A DNA stretch of 64,000 nucleotides, taken from assembly GCF_013410565.1 (NCBI RefSeq), contig NZ_JACCFO010000001.1:5146001-5210000 (forward strand). Direction: 5' to 3'. Below are positions 49,230 to 57,666 of this stretch, piece after piece; positions within the stretch are counted from its first letter, which is position 1; every line of letters begins with the position of its first letter. The position numbers and the translations under genes are program-made. The notes below the pieces were generated by a model that worked only from the letters and a program-made list of their open reading frames with translations, did no database searches and was not told where the DNA came from. Origin of the DNA: Streptomonospora nanhaiensis (GTDB taxonomy: Bacteria; Actinomycetota; Actinomycetes; Streptosporangiales; Streptosporangiaceae).

Positions 49230-50126
49230 ATGAGCGACCACGCCACCGACCCGGCGACCGAGACGTTCGTCGCCCACCGCAACCTGCTCTTCACCGTCGC
49301 CTACGAGATGCTCGGCTCGGCGGCCGACGCCGAGGACGTCCTCCAGGAGACCTGGCTGCGGTGGGTCAAGGTCGATCTGGAGGAGGTGCGCGACGAGCGC
49401 TCCTACCTGGTGCGGATCACCACCCGGCAGGCGCTCAACCGGCTGCGCACGCTGAAGCGCCGCAAGGAGTCCTACGTGGGCTCCTGGCTGCCCGAGCCGC
49501 TGCTGACCACCCCGGACGTGGCCGCCGACGCCGAACTCGCCGAGAGCGTGTCGATGGCGCTGATGCTCGTCCTGGAGACGCTGGCGCCGACCGAGCGCGC
49601 CGTGTTCGTGCTGCGCGAGGTCTTCGACGTCGGCTACGACGAGATCGCCGAGGCCGTCGGCAAGAGCCCCGCGGCCGTCCGCCAGATCGCGCACCGCGCC
49701 CGCAAGCACGTCGACGCCCGCCGCCCCCGCGCGGCGGTCCCCGCGAGCCAGACCCGGGCGGCGCTGGAGGCCTGCCGCCGGGCGCTGGAAACGGGCGCCC
49801 CGCAGGGCCTGCTCGACGTGCTGGCCCCCGACGTCGTCTTCGTCGGCGACGGCGGCGGGGTCAAGCACGCGGCGCTGCGACCGGTCGTGGGCGCGGAGAG
49901 GATCACGCGCTTCCTGGCCGGGGGCCTGGGCCGGGTCGGCCGCGTCGTCACCGGCGAGCCCACGCTGGTCAACGGCAACCCCGCCCTGGTCGTGCGCCTG
50001 GACGGCGAACTCGACGGCGTGCTGGCGCTGCGCGTCGAGGACGGCCGCGTCACCGGCCTCTACTACGTCCGCAACCCGGAGAAGCTCACCCGCGTGCAGA
50101 CCGAGACCCCGCTCACCCTGCGCTGA
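49230..50126 (+). CDS. SigJ-type ECF RNA polymerase sigma factor
   Basis: 298 residues. FVAHRNLLFTVAYEMLGSAADAEDVLQETWLRWVKVD is sigma region 2, AVFVLREVFDVGYDEIAEAVGKSPAAVRQIAHRARKHV region 4, and the last 120 residues are a fused SnoaL-like domain (VVGAERITRFLAGGL, GNPALVVRLDGELDGVLALRVEDGRVTGLYYVRNPEKL). Such SigJ/ECF41-type proteins lack a separate anti-sigma factor; the SnoaL tail regulates activity. A COE or CMD-type partner gene, common for this group, is not adjacent. The neighbouring LysE gene is divergent. Confidence 0.92.
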   Translation: MSDHATDPATETFVAHRNLLFTVAYEMLGSAADAEDVLQETWLRWVKVDLEEVRDERSYLVRITTRQALNRLRTLKRRKESYVGSWLPEPLLTTPDVAADAELAESVSMALMLVLETLAPTERAVFVLREVFDVGYDEIAEAVGKSPAAVRQIAHRARKHVDARRPRAAVPASQTRAALEACRRALETGAPQGLLDVLAPDVVFVGDGGGVKHAALRPVVGAERITRFLAGGLGRVGRVVTGEPTLVNGNPALVVRLDGELDGVLALRVEDGRVTGLYYVRNPEKLTRVQTETPLTLR

Positions 50127-50222
50127 AGCCCGGTCCAAAGCCCGGGCCGGGGCCCGGGCGCGTACCGCGGCCCGCTTCCGGCCGAGCAGGCGGCCGGGGA
50201 GGCGGGCGAGCCGCCGGGCGAG

Positions 50223-50251
50223 GATGAAGCGATTCTCATCGCCGCTTCATC
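50223..50251. promoter_or_regulatory. Palindromic site upstream of the kinase-like gene
   Basis: GATGAAGCG (50223-50231), 11 bases including TTCTCAT, CGCTTCATC (50243-50251), a perfect 9-bp inverted repeat 33 bases before the ATG. It can also be read as 11-bp-spaced direct half-sites TTCTCATC and CTTCATCA, the style of OmpR-type regulators. A related element lies at 52428-52454. Confidence 0.55.
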
Positions 50252-50284
50252 AACGGCTGACCCGCGCCCGGCATCATCGGCGCC

Positions 50285-51913
50285 ATGAGAGCGCGCAGGA
50301 GCGGTGACCGACGGCGGGGTGGGGCCACGATCCGGCTGGACGTGGGGGACGGGGCGGCCACGACGGTGGCGCTGCCGCGCGCGCTGGTGCTGTCGGCCGC
50401 GCGTCCCACCGACGACGACGGCGGCGCGCCGTCCACCGCGCCGGAGCGGCGGCCGCAGCGGGCGCCGCGGGCCCGGGCCGCCGCGTGGGCCGCGCTGCTC
50501 ATGGCCGCCCTGCTGGTACCGGTGGACCTCGCCGCCTGGCAGGCGCTGCGCGCCGCCGTGGACGGCCGGGCCGACCGGCTGATCGCCGCCGAGACCGCCG
50601 CGTTCCGCGCGTTCGCGACCGACAACACCGACCCCGCTACCGGAGCGGAGTTCGCCGACGTCGGCGCCCTGCTGCGGGCCTACCTCGACGGGCGGCGGCC
50701 CGGTCCCCACGAGGTCGCGTTGGGGCACGTCGACGGCGACCCGGGCGGGCTGGTCTCGGCCGAGCGGGCGGCGCGGGAGGAGATCCTCGCCTCGGCCCGG
50801 GCCCGCGGGGAGACGGAAACGCCGCAGGGGCTGCTGCGGTGGGAGAAGGTGCGCGTTGAGCCGCCGCGGGAGGGGGCCGGCGACGGGCGGCGCGGCTGGT
50901 TCGTGGCCGGCTACCTCGTGGACTCCGACATGGCCGGGGCCGACCGCACCGCCGGTGTGCTCGCGCTCGTCAGCCTGGGCGGCACGGCGGCGGCGGGCTG
51001 GGCGGGGTGGGCGCTGGCCGGGCGGGCCGCGCCGTCCGACCGGCCCGGGCGCGGCGCCGCCCCGGCCCGCCGCGCCGTCGGCCGGGCGGCCGGTCCGGGC
51101 GACGACGACGATGAGGCCGGGGAAGGCCCGGCGGACGAGCGGCCCGGCACCGGCGACCGCGGCGGCGCACGCGGCGGGTCCGACGATGCCGCGCGGCTGG
51201 GGGAGCGCTTCGCCGCGCTGGCCGCCCTCCTGGCGGAGGCCGCCCCTCCGCCGGAGGGGGAGAGCGCCGGGGAGCGCTCCGGGATGGCCCGCGCGGCGGG
51301 CGGGCGGCCTCCGGTCGCCGACGAACTGGACCGGATGGCGCGTATCGCCGAGGACCTGCGCCTGCTGACGGAGGCGGCGCGCCCCGGTTTCCTGCGGCCG
51401 AGCAAGGTCTCCGTGGCCGAACTCACCGTGGACCTCGACGCCCGGCTCCGGGCGCGCGGCGACCGCGAGTGGCGGCTGGACGAGATCGCCGACGGCACGG
51501 CCTACCTCGACCCCGCCCGCGTCACCCAGGCGATGGAGCGGCTGGCCCGCAACGCCGTCCGGCACACCCAACCCGGTGCCGCGATCCACACCGGTTCGGC
51601 GTTCTCCGCGGACGGCCGCACCGTGTCCCTGTGGGTGGCCGACTCCGGACCCGGTATCGCCGAGGACGACCAGGACCGCGTCTTCGCGCCGTTCGCCCTC
51701 GCCGGCGGTGAGGAGCGCCCCGAGGGCGGCGCCGACGACAGCGGCCGGCCCCACGGGAGGGCGGACCGGCCCGGCGCGGGACTGGGCCTGGCGGTCGTGC
51801 GCGCGGTGGCACGGGCCCACGGCGGCACCGTGGTCGTGCGGTCGGCCCCGGGCGAGGGCGCGGTCCTCCGCCTGGTCCTTCCCGTGGACGCCCGGGAGCC
51901 GCACACGTCCTGA
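50285..51913 (+). CDS. Histidine-kinase-like membrane protein without H-box
   Basis: 542 residues. Two membrane helices (about 64-90 and 222-245) enclose an extracytoplasmic sensor region of about 130 residues. The cytoplasmic part has an acidic low-complexity stretch, then LDRMARIAEDLRLLTEA and the HATPase domain: MERLARNAVRHTQPGA (N box, near 420), VADSGPGIAEDDQDRVF (G1) and GAGLGLAVVRAVARAHGGTVVV (G2). The usual DHp helix with S-H-E-L-R-T-P is absent, so it cannot autophosphorylate in the normal way. No response regulator is adjacent. It could be a decayed kinase or an ATPase-only modulator. Confidence 0.8.
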   Translation: MRARRSGDRRRGGATIRLDVGDGAATTVALPRALVLSAARPTDDDGGAPSTAPERRPQRAPRARAAAWAALLMAALLVPVDLAAWQALRAAVDGRADRLIAAETAAFRAFATDNTDPATGAEFADVGALLRAYLDGRRPGPHEVALGHVDGDPGGLVSAERAAREEILASARARGETETPQGLLRWEKVRVEPPREGAGDGRRGWFVAGYLVDSDMAGADRTAGVLALVSLGGTAAAGWAGWALAGRAAPSDRPGRGAAPARRAVGRAAGPGDDDDEAGEGPADERPGTGDRGGARGGSDDAARLGERFAALAALLAEAAPPPEGESAGERSGMARAAGGRPPVADELDRMARIAEDLRLLTEAARPGFLRPSKVSVAELTVDLDARLRARGDREWRLDEIADGTAYLDPARVTQAMERLARNAVRHTQPGAAIHTGSAFSADGRTVSLWVADSGPGIAEDDQDRVFAPFALAGGEERPEGGADDSGRPHGRADRPGAGLGLAVVRAVARAHGGTVVVRSAPGEGAVLRLVLPVDAREPHTS

Positions 51914-52534
51914 ACGGCCCGGACCGTCCCCCCGGCCCAGGGGCAGGGCGCGGCGCGCGGTGGCACGCGTGTGCCGCCGCGTGTGCCGCCCAGCGGCCGT
52001 CGCACCGGTTTGGCGCGGCTTTGCGGGGCGGCTTCGGGGGCGGACGCGGGACGGGCGGGCGTGATGGCGTTGGCCCCTCCTGCGCGGTCGGCGGGTTTTG
52101 GCCGCCAACGCCTTCACGGCGAGGGCGGGGCGGGCCGGGTGCGCCTTGGCGGCCCGACGCCCTCTTCGCGGCCGCGCGCGCCTTCAGCAGCCGTTGTGTT
52201 CGCCCTCCGGGGACGCGCGTGCTCGGCGGCCCGCCGCGCGGCGGTCGGTGCCGGGTGCTCTCGACCGCCGGTCGTCCCGGTCGCGGGACGCGTGTCCGGT
52301 GGGCGGCGCGGGGTGCCTTTCGTCTCACGGGCCGTGTGCGGCGGTGGGCGTGCGGACGCTCGCATCGGCGCCTGCGCCGCGCCTCCGGCGTGCTCGTGGG
52401 CTTCCGTTGTGCCGCGCGCCACCCGCTGATGAAAGGGCTCTCATGAGCGGTTCAGAAAAGTCTCATTAGTGGCAATCAGGATTTTCTACGTCCCTGGCGG
52501 GTCCCGCCGCCAGCGAAACACGGAGGTAGAGAAC
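51914..52534. other. Gene-free stretch with a shared regulatory motif
   Basis: 620 bases between the kinase-like gene and the DUF1611-like gene. Open frames here have no plausible protein composition. It holds an imperfect stem with arms GGCGTTGG (52066-52073) and CCAACGCC (52105-52112), and near its right end the motif at 52428-52454. Possibly the eroded site of the missing response regulator; no homology is visible. Confidence 0.5.
52428..52454 (+). promoter_or_regulatory. Motif shared with the kinase-like gene
   Basis: 27 bases starting GATGAA and containing TCTCAT and TTCA; without gaps 19 of 27 bases match 50223-50249 upstream of the kinase-like gene. A further TCTCAT follows at 52461-52466. 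It lies 80 bases before the ATG of the DUF1611-like gene. Likely binding site of one common regulator. Confidence 0.5.
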
Positions 52535-53686
52535 ATGACCGTCCCGCCGGCTTCCGCCGTCTCCGGCGTCGAGCTCCACCGGCTGTCCGACGCCCGGCGC
52601 GCGGCGCTGAAGGTCTCCTACACGGTGCGCGCCCTCGACCGTGACCGGCCCGAGCGCGTCCTCTCCGGTCCCGGCGTGAGACCCCGCCACGGCGACATCG
52701 TCCTCGCCCGGGTCGTCGAGATCGGCAAGCACACCCGGCTGGAGTCGGCCGTGGGACGGCGCGCGCACCTTTACCCCGGCGACGAGGTCCTGGTCGCCTA
52801 CGGCGCCCGCTACGCCCCCGACCAGTTCGAGGCCGAGCCGCCCGAGGACCTGCGGCCCTGCCACCTCGTGGCGGCGGGCGGGATCGCGTCGGAGGTCGTC
52901 AGCGCCCACGCCGGGATGGCCGCGCCCACCCGCCTGGAGCCGGTGGGGCTGGTCGCGGACGCCACCGGCGCGCCCGTCAACATGGCCGACCTCGCCGACG
53001 CGCCCGCCCCCCGCGAGCGCAACGGGCGGGGCGGGCTGGCGGCGCTGCCCGGCGGCGCGCCGGCCGTCTCCATCGCGGTCGTGGGGACGTCGATGAACGC
53101 GGGCAAGACCACGACCGGCGCCGCGCTCGTGCGCGGACTGACCGCGGCGGGCCACCGCGTGGGCGCGGCCAAGATCACCGGCACCGGCGCCGGCGGCGAC
53201 CGCTGGATGTACCAGGACGCGGGCGCCGTCGCGGCCGTCGACTTCACCGACGCCGGCCTGGCCACCACCTACCGCGTCCCGGTCGGCCGGATCCTGGCGA
53301 GCGCCCACCGCCTGCTGGACCGGCTGCTGCGCGCGGGCGCCGACGCGCTGGTGCTGGAGGTCGCCGACGGCGTGCTCCAGCCGGAGACCGCCGAGCTGCT
53401 GCGCCACGGCGGCCTGGCCGAACTGGCGCACGGCTGCGTGTTCGCCGCGGGCGACGCCGCCGGCGCGCTGTACGGCACCGAGCGGGTGCGCGCGGCCGGG
53501 CTCCCCGTCCTCGCGGCCGGCGGCCGGATGACCGCCTCGCCGCTGGCGGTGCGCGAATCCCAGCAGCTGCTCGACGCGCCCGTCTACGGCAACGACGACC
53601 TCGCGGCCCCGGCCATCGCGGCCGGGCTGGTGTCGCGGCTGCGGATGGGCCCGGTGCTGGACCCGGTGGCGGAGCGGACGGCCTGA
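52535..53686 (+). CDS. DUF1611-like P-loop NTPase
   Basis: 383 residues; ATG at 52535 with CGGAGGTAG upstream. The N-terminal 170 residues are of unknown fold, with HGDIVLARVVEIGKHTRLE and YPGDEVLVAYGARYAPDQFEAEPPED. The C-terminal domain has Walker A SIAVVGTSMNAGKTTTGAALVRGLTAAGHRVGAAKITGTG near residue 182 and VLEVADGVLQPETAELL as a Walker B-like strand, in the style of MobB/DUF1611 nucleotide-binding proteins. Catalysis unknown. The stop overlaps the start of the ABC exporter gene (TGATG), so the two are coupled. Confidence 0.75.
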   Translation: MTVPPASAVSGVELHRLSDARRAALKVSYTVRALDRDRPERVLSGPGVRPRHGDIVLARVVEIGKHTRLESAVGRRAHLYPGDEVLVAYGARYAPDQFEAEPPEDLRPCHLVAAGGIASEVVSAHAGMAAPTRLEPVGLVADATGAPVNMADLADAPAPRERNGRGGLAALPGGAPAVSIAVVGTSMNAGKTTTGAALVRGLTAAGHRVGAAKITGTGAGGDRWMYQDAGAVAAVDFTDAGLATTYRVPVGRILASAHRLLDRLLRAGADALVLEVADGVLQPETAELLRHGGLAELAHGCVFAAGDAAGALYGTERVRAAGLPVLAAGGRMTASPLAVRESQQLLDAPVYGNDDLAAPAIAAGLVSRLRMGPVLDPVAERTA

Positions 53687-55512
53687 TGGCGGCGGACACG
53701 GCCGCGGGCCGGGACACGGCCCGAGACGCGGCCCCGGAAACGGCCGCGGTGGCCGGCGGCGCGGACCGCCTCCGCACGGGCTCCGCCGACGAGGGCGGCG
53801 CGGCGCGGCCCCCGCGCCTGCTGGCGGGGCGCCGCCGGTGGACGTTCGCGCTGCTGGTCGCGGTGGGGTTCGGACAGGCGGCCTCGGCCATCGCGTGGGC
53901 CTGGCTGGTCGGCCGGATCGCCGGCGGCCTGGGCGGGGGGACGGCGGCCGGAGGCGGCGGCGCCGCGCTCCTCGACGCGCTGCTCGCCCCGCTGCCCCTC
54001 CAGGCGCCCGCACCGGTGCCCGACCCGGCCCCGCCCGTGCTCGCGTGGCTGGTCGCCCTGGTGTCCTCGGCCGCCGCGCTGCTCTACGCCGAGCGGGTCC
54101 TGGCCGAGCGGCTGGGGCAGTCGTGGGTGGCCGACGTCCGCACGAGCCTGTTCCGCCGCGTCATCACCTCCCCCGCCCGCACGGCCGGCCGCGGGCGCTC
54201 CACCGGCGGCACCTCGCTGCGCATGATGGGCAACCTCAGCGCCCTGCGCCGGTGGGCCACCCTCGGGCTGGCCAAGGTCGCCGTGGCGGTCCCGCTGCTG
54301 GCCGGGTGCCTGGTGGCGTTCGCGCTGATCGACCCCTCGGTCGCGCTCGCGGCGGGCGCCACGACCGCGTGCGGCCTGGGCGCCACCGCCGCGCTGGCGC
54401 CCTGGCTCCGATCGGCGCACCGGGCGGCGCGCCGCCGCCAGGCCCGGGTGGCCGCGCACGTGGTGGAGCGGGTCGGGGCCCCGCAGGTGGTGCAGGCGTT
54501 CGGGCGGGAGCGGGGGGAGCGCCGCGTCCTGACCCGCCGCTCGCGCAAGCTGGCCGACGCCCAGGTGCGGCGCGCCCGCGCGGTGGGCGCGGCCCGCGCC
54601 ATCGGCGAGGCGACCACCCTGCTGGCGACCGCGGCCGTGCTGGTGGCGGTCGGCGCCGCCGGACAGGGCGCGGGCGCGGCGGCGGTGGCCGTCGCGATCG
54701 TGGGGGTCATGGTCACCCCGCTGCGGGAGCTGACCCGCATCAGCGAGTACCGCTCGGCCTGCGCCGTCGCCATGCGCCAGGTGCGGGCCGAACTCGCGCG
54801 CCCGCGCCGGCGGCTGCCCGGCCGCACCGCGCCCGCGCTGCCCAAGGGCCGGGGAGAGCTGGTCCTGGAGGGGGTGCGCATCAACGGCGTGCTCGCCCCG
54901 GTCACCGCGCGCGTCCCGGCCGGTGCGGTCGTCGCCGTCACCGGCCGCAACGGCAGCGGAAAGTCGACGCTGCTGTCGGTGATCGCCGGGCTCGTCCCAC
55001 CCGACGGCGGGCGGGTGCTGCTGGACGGCGCCGACATCGCCACGCACCGGACCGAGTCGGTGCGCGCGGCCATCGGGCTCGCCGGGCCGCACCTGCCGCT
55101 GATGCGCGGCACGATCGCCGACAACGTCCGCTACGCCGACCCCAAGGCCGACGCCCGCCGGCTGCACGAGGCGGTCCGCGCGAGCGGCCTGGACGAGTTG
55201 CTGGCGGAACTGCCCGACGGCCTGCGCACGCCCGTGCGGGAGTCGGGCGCCGGGCTGTCGGCCGGCCAGCAGCAGCGTGTCGCGCTGGCCCGTGCGCTGC
55301 TGCCCGGCCCGCGCCTGCTCCTGCTCGACGAGGCCGACGCCCACCTCGACGCCCGCGCCGCCGAGGTGGTGGACCGCGTGATCGCCGGGTTCTCCGGCAC
55401 GGTCATCGTGGTCGCCCACCGCCCCGAGCGCCTGCGGTCGGCCGACGTGGTCTGGCGCCTGGACCGCGGGCTGCTGCGCGAGGAGCCCGGCGGCCCGGAC
55501 GCGGCCGGCTAG
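53686..55512 (+). CDS. ABC exporter with fused membrane and ATPase domains
   Basis: 608 residues. A 45-residue charged N-terminus, six predicted helices (such as WTFALLVAVGFGQAASAIAWAWLVG and PPVLAWLVALVSSAAALLYAERV) and the ATPase: GRNGSGKSTLLSVIAGLVPPDGG (Walker A near 420), ESGAGLSAGQQQRVALARALLPGPRLLLLDEADAHLD (signature and Walker B; the usual Glu of Walker B is followed by Ala-Asp), VIVVAHRPERLRSADVVW (H-loop). Type I exporter of the small-molecule/peptide type, half-transporter size, so a homodimer is likely. It is coupled to the DUF1611-like gene; substrate unknown. Confidence 0.88.
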   Translation: MAADTAAGRDTARDAAPETAAVAGGADRLRTGSADEGGAARPPRLLAGRRRWTFALLVAVGFGQAASAIAWAWLVGRIAGGLGGGTAAGGGGAALLDALLAPLPLQAPAPVPDPAPPVLAWLVALVSSAAALLYAERVLAERLGQSWVADVRTSLFRRVITSPARTAGRGRSTGGTSLRMMGNLSALRRWATLGLAKVAVAVPLLAGCLVAFALIDPSVALAAGATTACGLGATAALAPWLRSAHRAARRRQARVAAHVVERVGAPQVVQAFGRERGERRVLTRRSRKLADAQVRRARAVGAARAIGEATTLLATAAVLVAVGAAGQGAGAAAVAVAIVGVMVTPLRELTRISEYRSACAVAMRQVRAELARPRRRLPGRTAPALPKGRGELVLEGVRINGVLAPVTARVPAGAVVAVTGRNGSGKSTLLSVIAGLVPPDGGRVLLDGADIATHRTESVRAAIGLAGPHLPLMRGTIADNVRYADPKADARRLHEAVRASGLDELLAELPDGLRTPVRESGAGLSAGQQQRVALARALLPGPRLLLLDEADAHLDARAAEVVDRVIAGFSGTVIVVAHRPERLRSADVVWRLDRGLLREEPGGPDAAG

Positions 55513-55551
55513 GCACGTTCGGGCCGCGGGCGGGGCGGCGCCGACGCGGGA

Positions 55552-55707
55552 TCAGCCGCCCATCGGCCCGGGGCCGGTGAACCCGGTGAACAGCACCAGC
55601 AGCGGCAGGGCCAGGTTGTTGACGACGCGCACGGCCACCGCCGGCCAGACGGATCCGCTCCGGCGCATCACCTCGCAGGCGATGACGCCCACGATGAGCG
55701 CCGAGGG
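55552..55707 (-). pseudogene. CPBP family membrane protein, C-terminal fragment
   Basis: About 52 codons at the right side of a leftward frame: ALIVGVIACEVMRRSGSVWPAVAVRVVNNLALPLLVL. This is the end of a CPBP/Abi-type intramembrane protease: the family ends with S-x-W-P-x-x-x-H-x-x-N-N, where His is here replaced by Arg (VRVVNN). The rest of the gene is gone; the fragment has no start. Confidence 0.65.
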
Positions 55708-55742
55708 ACGGCGCGGGGCCGGGGGAGGGACCGCCCCCACTG

Positions 55743-55848
55743 CGAGGGCTGGCCGCCCTGCGGGACCGGGTGGCGGCCGAGGGCGGCGAGCTGCGGGTGG
55801 AGCGCGAGGGCGGGCGGTTCGTGACGGCGGTGGCCTTCCCGCCCGCGC
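55743..55848 (+). pseudogene. Histidine kinase, last 35 codons
   Basis: RGLAALRDRVAAEGGELRVE followed by REGGRFVTAVAFP is the end of the ATPase domain of a DesK/NarX-type kinase (G2 box and closing strand). The upstream frame does not continue as kinase. It runs into the response regulator fragment by deletion. Confidence 0.65.
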
Positions 55849-56229
55849 CGGCGGGTGGTGCTCATGCTCACCCGCCACGCCCGTCCGGGCGTGCTCCGCA
55901 AGGCCCTCAAGCTCGGGGTGCAGGGGTTCGTCAGCAAGGCGGCGGAGCCCGCGCACATCACCGAGGTCATCGCGGCGCTGCACGCGGGCCGGCGGTGGAT
56001 CGACCCGGAGGTCTCCGCGCTCGCCGTCGTGGACGACTGCCCGCTGACCGACCGGGAGGTCGACGTGCTGCGGGTGACCGCCGACGGCTACTCGGTCGCC
56101 GACATCGCCGCCCGGCTCCACCTGGCGGAGGGCACCGTGCGCAACTACCTGTCCAACGCGATGCGCAAGACCCAGACGCGCACCCGCCACGAGGCGGCGC
56201 GCTACGCGCGCGAGCACGACTGGCTCTAG
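55849..56229 (+). pseudogene. NarL-type response regulator lacking its N-terminal half
   Basis: From about 55849 the frame reads VVLMLTRHARPGVLRKALKL, GVQGFVSKAAEPAHITEVIA, ALHAGRR, then the LuxR HTH (LTDREVDVLRVTADGYSVADIAARLHLAEGTVRNYLSNAMRKTQT). The first 75 or so residues with the phospho-acceptor Asp are missing; GTG at 55855 could allow expression of the DNA-binding part alone. The kinase fragment just upstream is its former partner. Confidence 0.7.
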
Positions 56230-56347
56230 CCCGCGGGTGCGCGGCCGGCCCGGGTGCGCGCCGGCCGCGCACCCGCGGAGGGGCGGATGGTGCGGCGGTG
56301 TCGGTGGGTGGCGGTGGCCGTGGTGGCGGGTGGGGTGGTGTGGGTGG

Positions 56348-56959
56348 TTATTCGGGGATTCCCCAGCGGCGGCAGGCCTGGGTGTAGAGGTCGGTGAAGA
56401 GGGGGTCGGGGATGGTGCCGCGCCGGTAGCGGTGGCCGAAGGCCTGGGCGTAGGAGGTGAACCAGGCGCGGTCCTGGTGGAGGAAGAGGACGTCGTGGAA
56501 GGCCATGTGGCGCATGGCCAGGAGGGGGACGGGGGAGCGGGAGACGGGGAAGGCGGGGTTGCGGGCGGCGGTGTCGGGGCAGTGCGGGTGGAACTGGCCG
56601 AGCATGAGGCGGCGGCGGACCAGGGCGGGTTTGACGAGGGGGTGGGCGTCGTCGAGGACGCGGGTGCGGTCGGGGGGCAGGCCGTCGACGACGACGACCA
56701 GGGCGTGCAGGACGCGGTTGGGGTGCTTCCAGTGGGCGGTGGTGAAGACCTCGGCCATGTGGTCGACGAGGGCGGCGATGTCGTCGACGGTGGCGTGGGC
56801 GGGGACGCGGCGGTGCTCCACGCGCAGGGTCTGGCCGCGCATGGCGGGTTCGACGAAGGGGCAGACGGCGCCTTTGCGGCCGATTTCGGGGTGGGGGGTG
56901 ATGAGGAAGGTGGTCATCCAGTCCAGGGCGGCGGTGATCTGGCCGGCGGGGGTGTTCAT
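56348..56959 (-). CDS. DUF6875-like protein
   Basis: 203 residues from ATG 56959, overlapping the sulfotransferase stop (ATGA). KGAVCPFVEPAMRGQTLRVEHRRV near the N-terminus, DGLPPDRTRVLDDAHPLVKPALVRRRLMLGQFHP in the middle and PVPLLAMRHMAFHDVLFLHQDRAWFTSYAQAFGHRYRRG near the end match the group labelled DUF6875 as far as I can recall; I am not fully certain. Function unknown. It is translated with the sulfotransferase and probably acts in the same pathway. Confidence 0.75.
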   Translation of the reverse strand: MNTPAGQITAALDWMTTFLITPHPEIGRKGAVCPFVEPAMRGQTLRVEHRRVPAHATVDDIAALVDHMAEVFTTAHWKHPNRVLHALVVVVDGLPPDRTRVLDDAHPLVKPALVRRRLMLGQFHPHCPDTAARNPAFPVSRSPVPLLAMRHMAFHDVLFLHQDRAWFTSYAQAFGHRYRRGTIPDPLFTDLYTQACRRWGIPE

Positions 56960-57666
56960 CGGATGGCCGAGTTCTCGGGGGTTATCTGCCTGCGGAAGGT
57001 AAGCGCCCGAAAACGGCGCTCCGAGGCCGTGCGGCGGAACGACTCGGAGTCGTTCAGGTGAGGGAAGGGCTCGTCGGGGACCTCGACCCCCAGAAAGGAG
57101 CACAGCGGCTCCCAGCCCTGGCGCACCTCGAAAACGAGCAGCCGATCGGCGGGGATTTCCGCGCGGACGGTGTCGTTGTGCCGGCGGAAGATGTTAAGGG
57201 CGTGTTCGCGTTCGGCGAACCGTCCGCCGAAAGTGCCGTCCCAGACCAGTTTCCGGCAGAGTTCTCGCCGCCGGCCCAATTCCGGGTACAGGCGGTTCTC
57301 CATTCGGGTCAGGAGCCCCTCGATCCCGCGCTGGGGTGCCGTGTAGCGGCAGATGGTGGAGCGCGCGCTGTCGTACCAGCGGTCGGGGTCGCGGACGGTC
57401 AGAACCACCTTGGCCTGGGGAAATGCGTCCGCGAGCTCGCGCCAGTAGGCGCAGGAGGGCCAGTCGACGGTGGAGCCGAAGCCCGCGAGCAGCCGCGGCC
57501 AGTCGACGGGGTCGCCGCGCACGACGGATTCCCATTCGTCGATCAGGCCGGGGTTTTCGCCCAGCGAGGCCATGTGGTGGCACGGGCCGAATCCCAGGCG
57601 TTCGAGTGCGGCCCGGAGCGAGAAACTTCCGGTCCGGCCCAGACCGGCTCCGATGACTTTCACCAT
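56956..57666 (-). CDS. Sulfotransferase
   Basis: 236 residues. VIGAGLGRTGSFSLRAALERLGF carries the PAPS 5'-phosphate loop G-x-G-R-T-G-S (8-14), and AKVVLTVRDPDRWYDSARSTICRY contains the 3'-phosphate motif R-D-P-x-x-x-x-x-S. The enzyme transfers sulfate from PAPS to a hydroxyl or amine. Substrate not evident; similar small bacterial enzymes act on lipids or natural products. It is divergent from the decarboxylase gene and coupled to the DUF6875-like gene. Confidence 0.87.
   Translation of the reverse strand: MVKVIGAGLGRTGSFSLRAALERLGFGPCHHMASLGENPGLIDEWESVVRGDPVDWPRLLAGFGSTVDWPSCAYWRELADAFPQAKVVLTVRDPDRWYDSARSTICRYTAPQRGIEGLLTRMENRLYPELGRRRELCRKLVWDGTFGGRFAEREHALNIFRRHNDTVRAEIPADRLLVFEVRQGWEPLCSFLGVEVPDEPFPHLNDSESFRRTASERRFRALTFRRQITPENSAIR

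Noticed and set aside
52098-52469. Arg/Ala-rich 120-codon frame in the gap before the DUF1611-like gene
   Set aside because: Composition and lack of ribosome site or motif; three frames look equally open there, so it is non-coding.
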